A stretch of 64,000 bases of DNA from contig CAJXKO010000007.1 of assembly GCA_913055845.1 (NCBI GenBank), positions 1 to 64,000 of the forward strand, given 5' to 3'. Of this stretch, positions 40,516 through 49,811 are shown one piece after another (position 1 is the stretch's first letter; each line of letters opens with the position of its first letter). The position numbers were made by a program, and so were the translations under genes. Below the pieces are notes generated by a model. It was not told where the DNA came from. It searched no databases and was given only the letters and a program-made list of their open reading frames with translations. The stretch comes from an uncultured Bacteroidota bacterium (GTDB taxonomy: Bacteria; Bacteroidota; Rhodothermia; Rhodothermales; Salinibacteraceae).

Positions 40516-42958
40516 CCGGTGGCAGCGGGTCAAGGCGCTCTTCGACGTGGCCCGGGAGCACGACCCGACCGCGTGGGACGCGCTTCTTGGGGAGCGCTGT
40601 GCGGACGATCCGGCCCTTCGCGACGAGGTCCGATCGTTGTTGCACGCGCACAAAGCGGACGGCCCAGTGGAGCGTGCGATGGACCGACTGGATACGGTGC
40701 TTCACCGGCGGTCGCCGCCCGAATCTCTTGAGGGCCGGCGCATTGGGCCCTACGAGTTGATCGACGAACTGGGGCATGGGGGGATGGGACATGTTTTTCT
40801 CGCCGAACGCGCCGATGGGCAATTCGAGCAGCAGGTGGCACTCAAGTGGTTGGGCGTCACGGACGCCTCCCCCGGGGCCACCGATCGGTTTCTGGCCGAG
40901 CGGCAGATCCTGGCGACGCTCAAACACCCCAACATTGCCCGTCTGCTCGACGGGGGGGTTACCGAGGCCGGACAGCCTTACTTCGTGATGGAGGTGGTGG
41001 AGGGCCAACGGATCGACGCTTACTGCAACGCACGCCAGCTCTCCATCCGCGAGCGGCTTCACCTCGTACTCGACGTGTGCGACGCAGTGCAGTACGCCCA
41101 CCAAAAGCTCGTCGTGCACCGCGACCTGAAGCCGGCAAATATCCTCGTCACCGACGAGGGGCAGGTCAAACTGCTGGACTTTGGGATTGCCAAGCTCCTC
41201 GATCCGGAAGCCCTGCGCATTTCGACGAGGCCGCAGACCCGCCCCGGATGGCGCCCCATGACGCCGGACTACGCGAGTCCGGAGCAGGTGCGCGGCGCGG
41301 AGATCACGACGGCCTCGGATGTCTACCAGCTGGGCATCGTGCTCTACGAGCTGTTGGCCGGCCGTCGCCCATACTCTGTGGAGGACGAGGCCCCGAGTGA
41401 GATCGAACGCATCATCTGCGAGGAGGCGCCTAATCCTCCGAGCGCAGCGGCTACCGGGTCCAGCGACATGTCCGATGGGGTACCCACACCCGCGCAGCAC
41501 CGACAGACGCTACGTGGCGAGCTCGACACGATCGTCCTAAAGGCGCTGCGGAAGGCGCCCGGGCGCCGTTACGACTCGGTGGAGCAACTGGCCGAGGACC
41601 TCCGGCGGTTTCTTGAGGGCCGTCCGGTCTCGGCCCATCCGGACCGCTGGACGTACCGGGCCGGCAAATTCGCACGTCGGCACCGAGGGGGCGTCCTGGC
41701 CGCTGCCGTCATCCTGCTGCTCCTCGTCGGCTACGGCGTCACGATCACGTGGCACTCGCAGCGGACACAGGCCGCCCTCGACCGGGCCCAACGCGAAGCC
41801 CAAAAATCTGAGCAGGTGACCGACTTTCTCGTGGGCCTGTTCGAACGGGCCGACCCGTATCAGTCCGCCGGGTCCGCCGTTCGCTTGAGTGACACACTGA
41901 CTGCTCGTGAGCTGCTGGCTCAGGGCGCTGCGCGTGCCCGTCAGACGTTGTCCGACCAGCCGGAGGTACAGGCGACGATGCTGCACACGCTTGGGCGGAT
42001 TTACCGGCAGCGCGGGCACCACGACAAAGCGGCGTCGCTGCTCGACGAGGCGCTTGCCGTGCAGCGGGAGCATTTGCCGTTGACCCATCCCGACCGGGCC
42101 AAGAGCCTGCACGAACGTGCCCGCCTCCTTCGGTACGAGGGACGTACACAGCGAGCCGCGCGTTTGTATCAGGAATCCCTCTCCATCCAGCGGAGCCATT
42201 TTGGCGAGAGGCACCCCGACATTGCCGACAACATCCGCGAGCTGGCCATCATTGCCGCCCGGAACGGCCGGTACGCCAAGGCCGACTCGCTCTTCCGCGA
42301 GGCGCTGGACATACGAACGTCGCTGCACGGCCGGGACCATCCCGACGTCGCCTCTGAGCTACATGCACTGGGCTTGCTCTACATCCTGCAAGGCGACCGG
42401 ACCGAAGCCGAGCGGCTGCTGCGGCGCTCGCTGACCATCCGCCGACGTCACGCCGACCCCGACCATCCCCTCCTGGCCGAGACGCTCGATCGGCTGGGAC
42501 AGGTGCTGGTGCAGCGAGGGAGGCTCCACGAGGCCGAGCCGCTGCTTCGGGAGGCGCAGGCCATCCGGGAGAAGCTGTTTCCCGAGGCGCATCCCTCGCG
42601 GGCTGCGGGCCTGAACAACATGGGACGGCTGTTGCGAGAACAAGGCGACTACGCCGCGGCCGATTCCCTCCACCAAAAAGCCCAATCGATCTATCAGCAG
42701 TTGTACGGGACCACGAATCTAGACGCGGCGAATACGCTCTACGAGCGAGCGCAGGCCCATCGGGCCCAGGGCGACTACACGATGGCCGAGCGCTTCTACG
42801 AGCGAGCGGCGGCGATGCAACGATCCCTCCACGGCCCCGACCACCCTGCCACCCAGCAATCTCGCAACGCGCTCATCGCGCTGTACCAGGTGTGGGGCAG
42901 GCCTGCCAAGGCGGACTCTCTTCAGTCGGGATCGACAGCGGATTCTTCCCGACCCTGA
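40493..42958 (+). CDS. Serine/threonine protein kinase with TM segment and C-terminal TPR repeats
   Basis: ELGHGGMGHVFLAER, HRDLKPANILV, LLDFGIAKLL, MTPDYASPEQV; TM GGVLAAAVILLLLVGYGVTI; TPR units; 5' end overlaps the sigma gene by 23 nt. Confidence 0.95.
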   Translation: MNSAMDPDRWQRVKALFDVAREHDPTAWDALLGERCADDPALRDEVRSLLHAHKADGPVERAMDRLDTVLHRRSPPESLEGRRIGPYELIDELGHGGMGHVFLAERADGQFEQQVALKWLGVTDASPGATDRFLAERQILATLKHPNIARLLDGGVTEAGQPYFVMEVVEGQRIDAYCNARQLSIRERLHLVLDVCDAVQYAHQKLVVHRDLKPANILVTDEGQVKLLDFGIAKLLDPEALRISTRPQTRPGWRPMTPDYASPEQVRGAEITTASDVYQLGIVLYELLAGRRPYSVEDEAPSEIERIICEEAPNPPSAAATGSSDMSDGVPTPAQHRQTLRGELDTIVLKALRKAPGRRYDSVEQLAEDLRRFLEGRPVSAHPDRWTYRAGKFARRHRGGVLAAAVILLLLVGYGVTITWHSQRTQAALDRAQREAQKSEQVTDFLVGLFERADPYQSAGSAVRLSDTLTARELLAQGAARARQTLSDQPEVQATMLHTLGRIYRQRGHHDKAASLLDEALAVQREHLPLTHPDRAKSLHERARLLRYEGRTQRAARLYQESLSIQRSHFGERHPDIADNIRELAIIAARNGRYAKADSLFREALDIRTSLHGRDHPDVASELHALGLLYILQGDRTEAERLLRRSLTIRRRHADPDHPLLAETLDRLGQVLVQRGRLHEAEPLLREAQAIREKLFPEAHPSRAAGLNNMGRLLREQGDYAAADSLHQKAQSIYQQLYGTTNLDAANTLYERAQAHRAQGDYTMAERFYERAAAMQRSLHGPDHPATQQSRNALIALYQVWGRPAKADSLQSGSTADSSRP

Positions 42959-43154
42959 CTTGGCGGACTTTCGGGCACCGGGGGGAAGAGTTGAGGGCAT
43001 CCTCGGGAGACGCCACGTCGGGAACGCTGACCGACGGCGAGCGGCCATTTCTCGGCGTCCACCAGCGGTCCGCCACCACGGTTTTCGCATTTCACGGCGC
43101 CCCGCGATCAACGCACCGTGTTGACGTGTTGCCCAACGCTCGGCGTACCTCTCT

Positions 43155-44261
43155 TCAACGCGTGTCTTTCCGTCGGTTGCGGACGTAGTCTTCGAAGAGG
43201 AAGGAGCCGAGGTCGTCGAGCTCCGAGTAGTAGGCGCGGCCCTGGTTCGCCTCCGTCAGTTCACGCACAAAGTCGCGCAGGCCCGGATCCCGGGCAATCA
43301 TGAAGGTGGTGATCGTGATGTCTTCGCGGCGGCAGATCGTGGCCTCGTCGAGCACCTTGTTCACGACCTTCCGATCCAGGCCGTAGGCATTGCGGTACAT
43401 CTCCCCGTCCTCGATGTGGCAGGACGGCTTGCCGTCGGTAATCATAAAGATCTGCTTGTTGCGGCTATTGCGGCGGTGCAGAATGTCGCGCGCCCGCCGC
43501 AGTCCGGCCCGTGTATTGGTGTAGTGCGGCCCCACGTCGAGGTACGGCAGGTCCTCCACGTCCACCGTCCACGCGTCGTTGCCAAAAGCCACAATGTCGA
43601 GCGTATCCTTCGGATACTGCGTCATGATGAGCTCCGAAAGAGCCATCGCCACCCGTCGGGCCGGGGTGATGCGGTCCTCGCCGTAGAGCACCATCGAGTG
43701 GGAGAGATCGATCATCAGGACCGTCGCCATGGAGGCGTGGTGGTCCGTCTTGTGAACCTGGAAGTCGTCCTCCGAGAGGTGCCAGTCGTCCCCCACGCCC
43801 GAGCGCTTGAACGAGTTGGAGAGGGTCCCGGTGACGTCGAGGTTCGAGAGGTCGTCCCCAAACTGCCAGTCCTTCGTCTCGGGGAGCCGCTCGTCGCCCT
43901 GTCCGGTGTAGGGCGTGCGGTGGTCGCCCATGCCGCCCTTCCGCAGGTCGTTGAAGATCTCCTCCAGGGCGGACTGCCGGAGCGACCGCTCCGTGCGGGC
44001 CGTAATCTCGACCGTCTCGCCATCCTCCCCCTCTTCGAGATAGCCGCGCTTCTTCAGCTCCTCAATGAAGTCGTCGAGGTCCTTGTCCGAGCCCTCCGTG
44101 AGGTCGTACTGATCGTCGAGTTGTTGCATCCAGTCGAGGGCCTCCTCGGCGTCGCCGGCCGTGTGTTCGAGCAGCTCCTGGAAGAGATCGAACAGCTCCT
44201 CGAAGAGCGGCTTCTGACTACCGTGGCGGACGGGGTCCCATTCAGTGTATCGAAAACGCAT
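43155..44261 (-). CDS. VWA-domain protein
   Basis: TVLMIDLSHSMVLYGEDRITPARRVAMALSELI (MIDAS DxSxS), IFMITDGKPSCH. Confidence 0.88.
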   Translation of the reverse strand: MRFRYTEWDPVRHGSQKPLFEELFDLFQELLEHTAGDAEEALDWMQQLDDQYDLTEGSDKDLDDFIEELKKRGYLEEGEDGETVEITARTERSLRQSALEEIFNDLRKGGMGDHRTPYTGQGDERLPETKDWQFGDDLSNLDVTGTLSNSFKRSGVGDDWHLSEDDFQVHKTDHHASMATVLMIDLSHSMVLYGEDRITPARRVAMALSELIMTQYPKDTLDIVAFGNDAWTVDVEDLPYLDVGPHYTNTRAGLRRARDILHRRNSRNKQIFMITDGKPSCHIEDGEMYRNAYGLDRKVVNKVLDEATICRREDITITTFMIARDPGLRDFVRELTEANQGRAYYSELDDLGSFLFEDYVRNRRKDTR

Positions 44262-44405
44262 GGGCCTGAGGCAAGGTCTGGGATAAAACGAGGATGTAGC
44301 TACGCTGAGTGCTCGACATTTGTTTTTTCTTCACGGCCGCGAGGAACCCACTTCTTACAGGGACGGGACATTCGATCCCCGCACGGCTACTCCTCACGCT
44401 CACGT

Positions 44406-45620
44406 TCATCCCCCCTCGTATGGAGACGCCAAATACTCCTCAGCGTCCTCGTGGGCTCCGGCCGCATCCTCCATCCGTAACACCTTTCGGTATCGGTTCA
44501 CCGCAAGCTCTCGCCGTCCCAGGGCATCGTAGGCCATGCCCTGATAGAGGTAGCCAAGCATGCGGTACTTCGTGTTCTCAATATCCCGACTGGTCAGTTG
44601 CTCCAACTCGGCCAGGTGCGTGAGGGCGTCCTGGTACTGGTCCTGATAGAGACGGTCCCGGGCCAGGTATAAACGGGCCACCTCCTCCATGTGGGTGTTG
44701 TACCCGGCCTGGTCTGCTTCACAACGCTCCACGACCGATTCAAAGATCTGCCGTGCTTCGTCCCAGCGTCCCCATCGGGCATGAATTCGTCCCTCAAAGG
44801 TATGAAAAAACGGATTGTCGGGGTGTTTTTTGCGGAGGCGCTCCACCCACTCTCGACTCCGATGAAAGTCGTCCTCGTACAAGTAATGCACTTTCGCCAG
44901 GAAGTACAGGGCCTCGGTCTGTACGTAGCGACCGTTCTGGGCCGTTTCGCGGAGGTACCGCAGTCCTCGCTGCTTGTCCCCGTCCGGCAGCATCCACAGG
45001 ATGGCTTTCGACAGCGAATACTCCTTCGGCAGAATCGCGACGTAGTAATCGTACATTCCCGACCCGAACACGTAGTCCCCTCGCTTTGGCGCCACCTCCT
45101 CCACTGTCTGCACGTAATTGATGGCCTTCTGGCCATTGCGAATCGTCTTCCACCAGCGCGACCGATTGGAATGGAGGCGCGCCAGGAACCCGTGGGCCGC
45201 CGCCTTGAACAGGGCCGCGTCGAAGTGATCCGGGTTCTCATCCAATAGCGCATTGCACCGATCGATGACGACGTTCATCTGCTCAGCGAACGCCTCGTCG
45301 TGCGACGTGTCCGTCAGATCGAGCATGATGGTCCACCAGAGGTTCAGCCCCTTCAGAAACGGACCGATGGGGTGGTCCGGGTACCGCTCGTCAATCGTGT
45401 CGAAGAGGGCCTTCGCCTCGTTGAATTGCATACCGTAGAGCCGGTCCAATCCTTTAGTGCCCGCAGACCGGACGAAGGGGTCGTTGAGGATGGACGACGT
45501 CCGGGCCTCAAGCCCCTGGCTGTCGGGACGCGGGGACGGATGGGTCTGCGCCTGGGCCACACGGCCGCCCCCAACGAGTAGCAGCAGTCCGGCGATAAGA
45601 AGGACGAAGGGAGGGCGCAT
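44406..45620 (-). CDS. Exported TPR-repeat protein
   Basis: Signal peptide MRPPFVLLIAGLLLLVGGGRVAQAQ; repeated TPR-like helices (FNEAKALFDTIDERYPDHPIGPFLKG..). Confidence 0.8.
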   Translation of the reverse strand: MRPPFVLLIAGLLLLVGGGRVAQAQTHPSPRPDSQGLEARTSSILNDPFVRSAGTKGLDRLYGMQFNEAKALFDTIDERYPDHPIGPFLKGLNLWWTIMLDLTDTSHDEAFAEQMNVVIDRCNALLDENPDHFDAALFKAAAHGFLARLHSNRSRWWKTIRNGQKAINYVQTVEEVAPKRGDYVFGSGMYDYYVAILPKEYSLSKAILWMLPDGDKQRGLRYLRETAQNGRYVQTEALYFLAKVHYLYEDDFHRSREWVERLRKKHPDNPFFHTFEGRIHARWGRWDEARQIFESVVERCEADQAGYNTHMEEVARLYLARDRLYQDQYQDALTHLAELEQLTSRDIENTKYRMLGYLYQGMAYDALGRRELAVNRYRKVLRMEDAAGAHEDAEEYLASPYEGG

Positions 45621-45674
45621 GATCGGAGGTCGGCGTGGACGCGCTACAAACGAGGGCACTCGCGGCGGCTTCTT

Positions 45675-46946
45675 CTACGCACCGCCGTCGCCCGACTTCA
45701 CGCCGCGCAGGCTTTTTTCGGCGAGCAGGTTCACGTCGTAGGTCTGCACCCGTCCGTTGTGCTCGCGGTGGCGGCGGCGGGCGATGCGGACGAGTCGGTC
45801 CAGCAACTCGTCGAATGGGACGCCGGAGGGCTCCCAGAGGTAAAACGAGAACGAGCCGGGAATGGTGTTTATTTCATTGAAGTAGAGCTGCCCGGTCGCC
45901 TCGTCGATCATGAAATCGATGCGCACCACCCCCGCGCACTCGAAGTGATGGAAGATGCGGACGGCCATCTCCTGGATCTCCTCGGTGCGCTCATCGGGGA
46001 GATCGGCCGGCACGATGCGGTCCTGTGCGGCCATGCCTTCCGGGGCCGCCTCGGCGGACTTCGCCCCCCTGCCCTCTCCATCTTTGGCGGCGTCTCCGTC
46101 CTCCCGCATGTACTTGTCGTGGAAGGTAAGCACCTCGTCCTCGGCCGATGCGACCGGCTCCTCGAGCACACTGGGCGTGGCCTCGTGGCGGTCGCCCAGC
46201 ACCGAGCAGTTGATCTCGCGGAGCGCCTCCACGGCCTCCTCCACAACCACCTTGTCGTCGTACCGGAATGCGTCCTCAATGGCCACGTCGAGCGATGCGC
46301 GGTCCTCCGCCTGCGCGATCCCAATGGACGAGCCGCAGCGAGCCGGCTTCACGACGAGGGGGTAGTCGAGCGCAGCCTCGCACTCGTCGAGGGCCGCCTC
46401 CTCGCGGTATCCCCACTCGTCCTCCCGAAACGCCACGAAGTCGACGACCGGAATGCCCGCCGCCCGGCACACGCGCTTCGCCATCACCTTGTCCATTCCG
46501 AGGGCGGAGCCCAAAACCCCCGCACTGGTGTAGGGCACGTTAACGGTCTCGCAGAGCCCCTGGATACCGCCGTTTTCGCCCGGCCCGCCGTGCAGTCCCA
46601 GCAGCATCACATCGATGCGAGTGCGGAGCGGGGGGCGTTTGAAACGCTCCAGGGCGCCGGCCTCGCGGTCTTCGAGGAGATCGAGGTGCCCGTGCGGGGT
46701 GGGCGCGAGCGCCACCGGCGTGGCCGCCTCGCGCAGGGCGTCGAGGTCCTGGTACTGCTCCACCTCCAGCAGCGGTTCGCCGGTGTACCACGTCCCGTCT
46801 TTGGCGACGTAGATGGGCACAGGCGTATACCGGTCGCGGTCGAGCGCCGCGGCGGCCTGCAGCGCGGAGATGACCGACACCTCGTGCTCGGGGGCCACGC
46901 CGCCAAGGACCACCCCCACTTGTAGGGACTCGGAAGACACAAACAC
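45675..46946 (-). CDS. ddl: D-alanine--D-alanine ligase (GTG start proposed)
   Basis: VGVVLGGVAPEHEVSVISAL, LLGLHGGPGENGGIQGLCETVNVPYTSAGVLGSALGMDKVMAKRV, VVKPARCGSSIGI, YFNEINTIPGSFSFYLWEPSG; start could be ATG at 46994. Confidence 0.94.
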   Translation of the reverse strand: MFVSSESLQVGVVLGGVAPEHEVSVISALQAAAALDRDRYTPVPIYVAKDGTWYTGEPLLEVEQYQDLDALREAATPVALAPTPHGHLDLLEDREAGALERFKRPPLRTRIDVMLLGLHGGPGENGGIQGLCETVNVPYTSAGVLGSALGMDKVMAKRVCRAAGIPVVDFVAFREDEWGYREEAALDECEAALDYPLVVKPARCGSSIGIAQAEDRASLDVAIEDAFRYDDKVVVEEAVEALREINCSVLGDRHEATPSVLEEPVASAEDEVLTFHDKYMREDGDAAKDGEGRGAKSAEAAPEGMAAQDRIVPADLPDERTEEIQEMAVRIFHHFECAGVVRIDFMIDEATGQLYFNEINTIPGSFSFYLWEPSGVPFDELLDRLVRIARRRHREHNGRVQTYDVNLLAEKSLRGVKSGDGGA

Positions 46947-47108
46947 GGCAGTGCTGGTGAGAAGAACGTGGCAGGCAATCCGGAGCGCTCCCACCTATGC
47001 AGCCCTCGCAGACGGGGCGCCCTCTGAAAAACGGAGACGCGACCCTACGTACCGGACAGCGTTCACTGATTATCAGGCGATGGCCCAAAAATCCTACATT
47101 CCGGATCT

Positions 47109-47131
47109 GTCATTCTGAACTTGATTCAGAA
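47109..47131. repeat. REP-like unit GTCATTCTGAACTTGATTCAGAA
   Basis: 22/23 identical to the reverse complement of 39822-39844; flanked by related ATTCCGGAT motifs at 47099 and 47165. Confidence 0.7.
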
Positions 47132-47393
47132 CCGCCTCGAACTCGCCGATGGCTCATCCGAAGAGATTCCGGATCGGGGGTCGGGAGGACGAGCCAAGGG
47201 ACTTTTCGGGACGGAACTCAAAACGGTCCGGCAGCGAAGACGCGACCTCCAATGACCAAATTGCGAGGGTCGATACGAATTCCACGCACCGGTCGATCCT
47301 TACTCCCGTTCTCTCAAGTCTCAACCAAGCCCGATGCCCCGGGACCGCCTGCCGCCCGCCATCGTTGGTAGTCTCCTATGTGCCGCGGAGCTC

Positions 47394-48137
47394 ATGCCAC
47401 GGCGTTTTGCTTCTTCCTCGCCCCACCCACCAGTGCGACTGGCTGTTCTCTCGGACATTCACTCGAACCTGGAAGCGCTCGAACGCGCGTTTCGGGCCAT
47501 CGACGCGGCCGACGTGGACGCCGTCTACTGCCTCGGTGACGTGGTGGGCTACAACGCCGACCCGGCCGCCTGCGTGGACCTCGTGCGGGAACGATGCGAG
47601 GCCGTGGTGCTGGGCAACCACGACGCAGCCGTGGCCGGAACGGCAGATGTCTCGCGACTCCCCCCCGATGGGCAGGAGGCCGCCCGACACAACCGCGCGC
47701 AACTCTCCGACGCCCAGCGGGACTACCTCGCGGACCGGCCGCTTCTTCATACCGACGCGAACTGCACGTTTGTCCACGCCACCCCCGACGCCCCAACGGC
47801 CTGGACCCGCCTCACGGCGTACCCGGCCGCTCAGGATCAGTTTGCCCACTTCGACACGGATGTGTGCTTCGTGGGGCACACCCATTCCCCTGCCGTCATG
47901 GCCGACACACTCGGCGTCTTTCAGGTACAGACCGGGCACCGCTACCTCATCAACGTGGGCAGCGTGGGGCAGCCCCGCGACGGCACCCCCAAGCTGAGCT
48001 TCGGCCTCTTCGACACAGAGGACGTCGCGTACGAGAACGTGCGGCTCGACTACGACGTGGCCGCGGCAGCCCGTAAAATCCGCAACGACGCCCAGTTGCC
48101 CAACCGACTCGCCGATCGCCTGGAGAACGGGACGTAA
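47394..48137 (+). CDS. Metallophosphoesterase family protein
   Basis: RLAVLSDIHSNLEALERAF, VYCLGDVVGYNADPAACVDLV, VVLGNHDAAV, CFVGHTHSPAVM, INVGSVGQPRDGTPKLSF; start could be 47334. Confidence 0.93.
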   Translation: MPRRFASSSPHPPVRLAVLSDIHSNLEALERAFRAIDAADVDAVYCLGDVVGYNADPAACVDLVRERCEAVVLGNHDAAVAGTADVSRLPPDGQEAARHNRAQLSDAQRDYLADRPLLHTDANCTFVHATPDAPTAWTRLTAYPAAQDQFAHFDTDVCFVGHTHSPAVMADTLGVFQVQTGHRYLINVGSVGQPRDGTPKLSFGLFDTEDVAYENVRLDYDVAAAARKIRNDAQLPNRLADRLENGT

Positions 48138-48145
48138 CCCCCGTG

Positions 48146-49531
48146 TCACGTTGCGGGCATGCGACCCAGCACATGGCCCAGCCCCTCCGAGAGGAACGAA
48201 GAGTGGAAGTCGTACCCGGTCTCTCGAAGCTTCTGGGGCACGACGCGGGCGCTGGACAGGATCATCTCCTCGGCCATCTCGCCCCCGAGGGTGCGCACCA
48301 GCGCGGACGGGACGTTTAGGAACGCCGGTCGGTGCAGAATGTCGGCCAGGGTTTGCGTGTAGGTGTCCATCGTGACCGGCGACGGGGCCGTGAGGTTCAC
48401 CGGTCCCTCCAGGGTGTCGGTCCAAAGGGCGTGGTAGAAGCCGCCGATTACATCGTCGGGCGTAATCCAGGGAAAGTACTGATCGCGGGCCCCGACCCGT
48501 CCCCCAAGGCCAAGCCAGAAGGCTGGCAGCATGAGACGCAGCGCGCCTCCCGCAGGCGTGAGCACGACGCCTGTGCGCATCTGCGCGACGCGAATGCCGG
48601 CGGCGGCCGCCGGGTCGGTGGCCGCCTCCCACGCCTCACACACCTCACTCAGGAAGCCGGGGTCGCGCGGCGCGCTCTCTTCGGTGATGCGGTCGCGCCC
48701 GTGGTCGCCGTAGTAGCCCACGGCCGAAGAGGAGAGGAACACATCGGGCGGATTGTCGAGCCCCGCCAGCGCCTCGGCCAACAGGCGCGTGCCGTCGGCC
48801 CGGCTGGAGTAGATCCGCTGCTTCTTGGCGGGCGTCCAGGGCCCAAACACATTTTCGCCGGCCAGGTGAATCACTGCGTCGACCCCCTCCAGCTTCTCGG
48901 CCTCCACGTGCTGGGTGCGCGGATCCCAGAGGATCTCGCCGGCCTCCGTAGGCCCGGAGCGGGTGAGCCGCCGGACAGTGTGGCCGCCCGCCGTAAGGAA
49001 GGGGACAAGCTGCGAGCCGATCAGGCCGGACGCCCCACTCACGGCCACGGTCAGCGATTCTCCGTTGGGATTGTAGTGACGGTGCAGCGACAAGTCGCGG
49101 CGGGTCACGCGGTGGCGGTACGCAAACTGGCGGCGGAGCTCGTCCTCCAGCCAGGGCGCCGCCTGTCGGCCCAGCGCGCCGCCCGGGGGCTCGTACTCGA
49201 TTCGGTCGGTGAGCGTGGTGCCGGCGTGGTCGTTTGCCGCCGGTTCAAACCGGTGAGTATGGTTCCAGTACGGAAACGGCCCCTGCACCTGCCGATCACA
49301 AAACTGCCGCCCCGCCACCACGTCGTGGTGCTCGGCCACCCACCGGAGCGCCAGCGGACCCGGCCCAATGCGTAGCGTCGCCCGGTCCCCCTCGCCAATC
49401 CCCTCGAACCGTTCCAGCCGCACCGGGGCCCACGGCGGCACGAGCCGCTCGAAGGCCCCAGGCCGGGCGTGCCACGCAAAGAGGGCGTCGGGGGAGGCGT
49501 CCAGGGAACTTGAAGCCGTAAACGTGCGCAT
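48146..49531 (-). CDS. TIGR01777-type NAD(P)-dependent epimerase with N-terminal SRPBCC-like domain
   Basis: FTASSSLDASPDALFAWHARPGAFERLVPPW (SRPBCC); VAVSGASGLIGSQLVPFLTAGGHTVRRLTRS, ILWDP, GVDAVIHLAGENVFG. Confidence 0.93.
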   Translation of the reverse strand: MRTFTASSSLDASPDALFAWHARPGAFERLVPPWAPVRLERFEGIGEGDRATLRIGPGPLALRWVAEHHDVVAGRQFCDRQVQGPFPYWNHTHRFEPAANDHAGTTLTDRIEYEPPGGALGRQAAPWLEDELRRQFAYRHRVTRRDLSLHRHYNPNGESLTVAVSGASGLIGSQLVPFLTAGGHTVRRLTRSGPTEAGEILWDPRTQHVEAEKLEGVDAVIHLAGENVFGPWTPAKKQRIYSSRADGTRLLAEALAGLDNPPDVFLSSSAVGYYGDHGRDRITEESAPRDPGFLSEVCEAWEAATDPAAAAGIRVAQMRTGVVLTPAGGALRLMLPAFWLGLGGRVGARDQYFPWITPDDVIGGFYHALWTDTLEGPVNLTAPSPVTMDTYTQTLADILHRPAFLNVPSALVRTLGGEMAEEMILSSARVVPQKLRETGYDFHSSFLSEGLGHVLGRMPAT

Positions 49532-49811
49532 GGCGACGGAGGCAGACACGTGAGCAGAAATGCATTGAGAAGGGATGTAATGGACTCGTCGGCGCCGATG
49601 GCAGTTTCGCTGCTCATCCCCCTCCAGCAGAACGCTTGAATGTGGGTAGAACTGAAACAGTGTCGTCCGACCTCGGTGAACATAGGGTAAACTGACAACC
49701 ATGCCCGCCCCTGTGCGCAGAAGGGCTGATCGCAGCCATTGAGGCCGTCCCGCGATACGCAGTCCCGTTCCTGTTTCCGTACTGTTTCCACACCTGTTAC
49801 CTGTCCGCATC

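Noticed and set aside
45759-46925. 388-aa plus-strand ORF opposite ddl
   Set aside because: Antisense shadow of ddl, whose ATP-grasp motifs are unambiguous.
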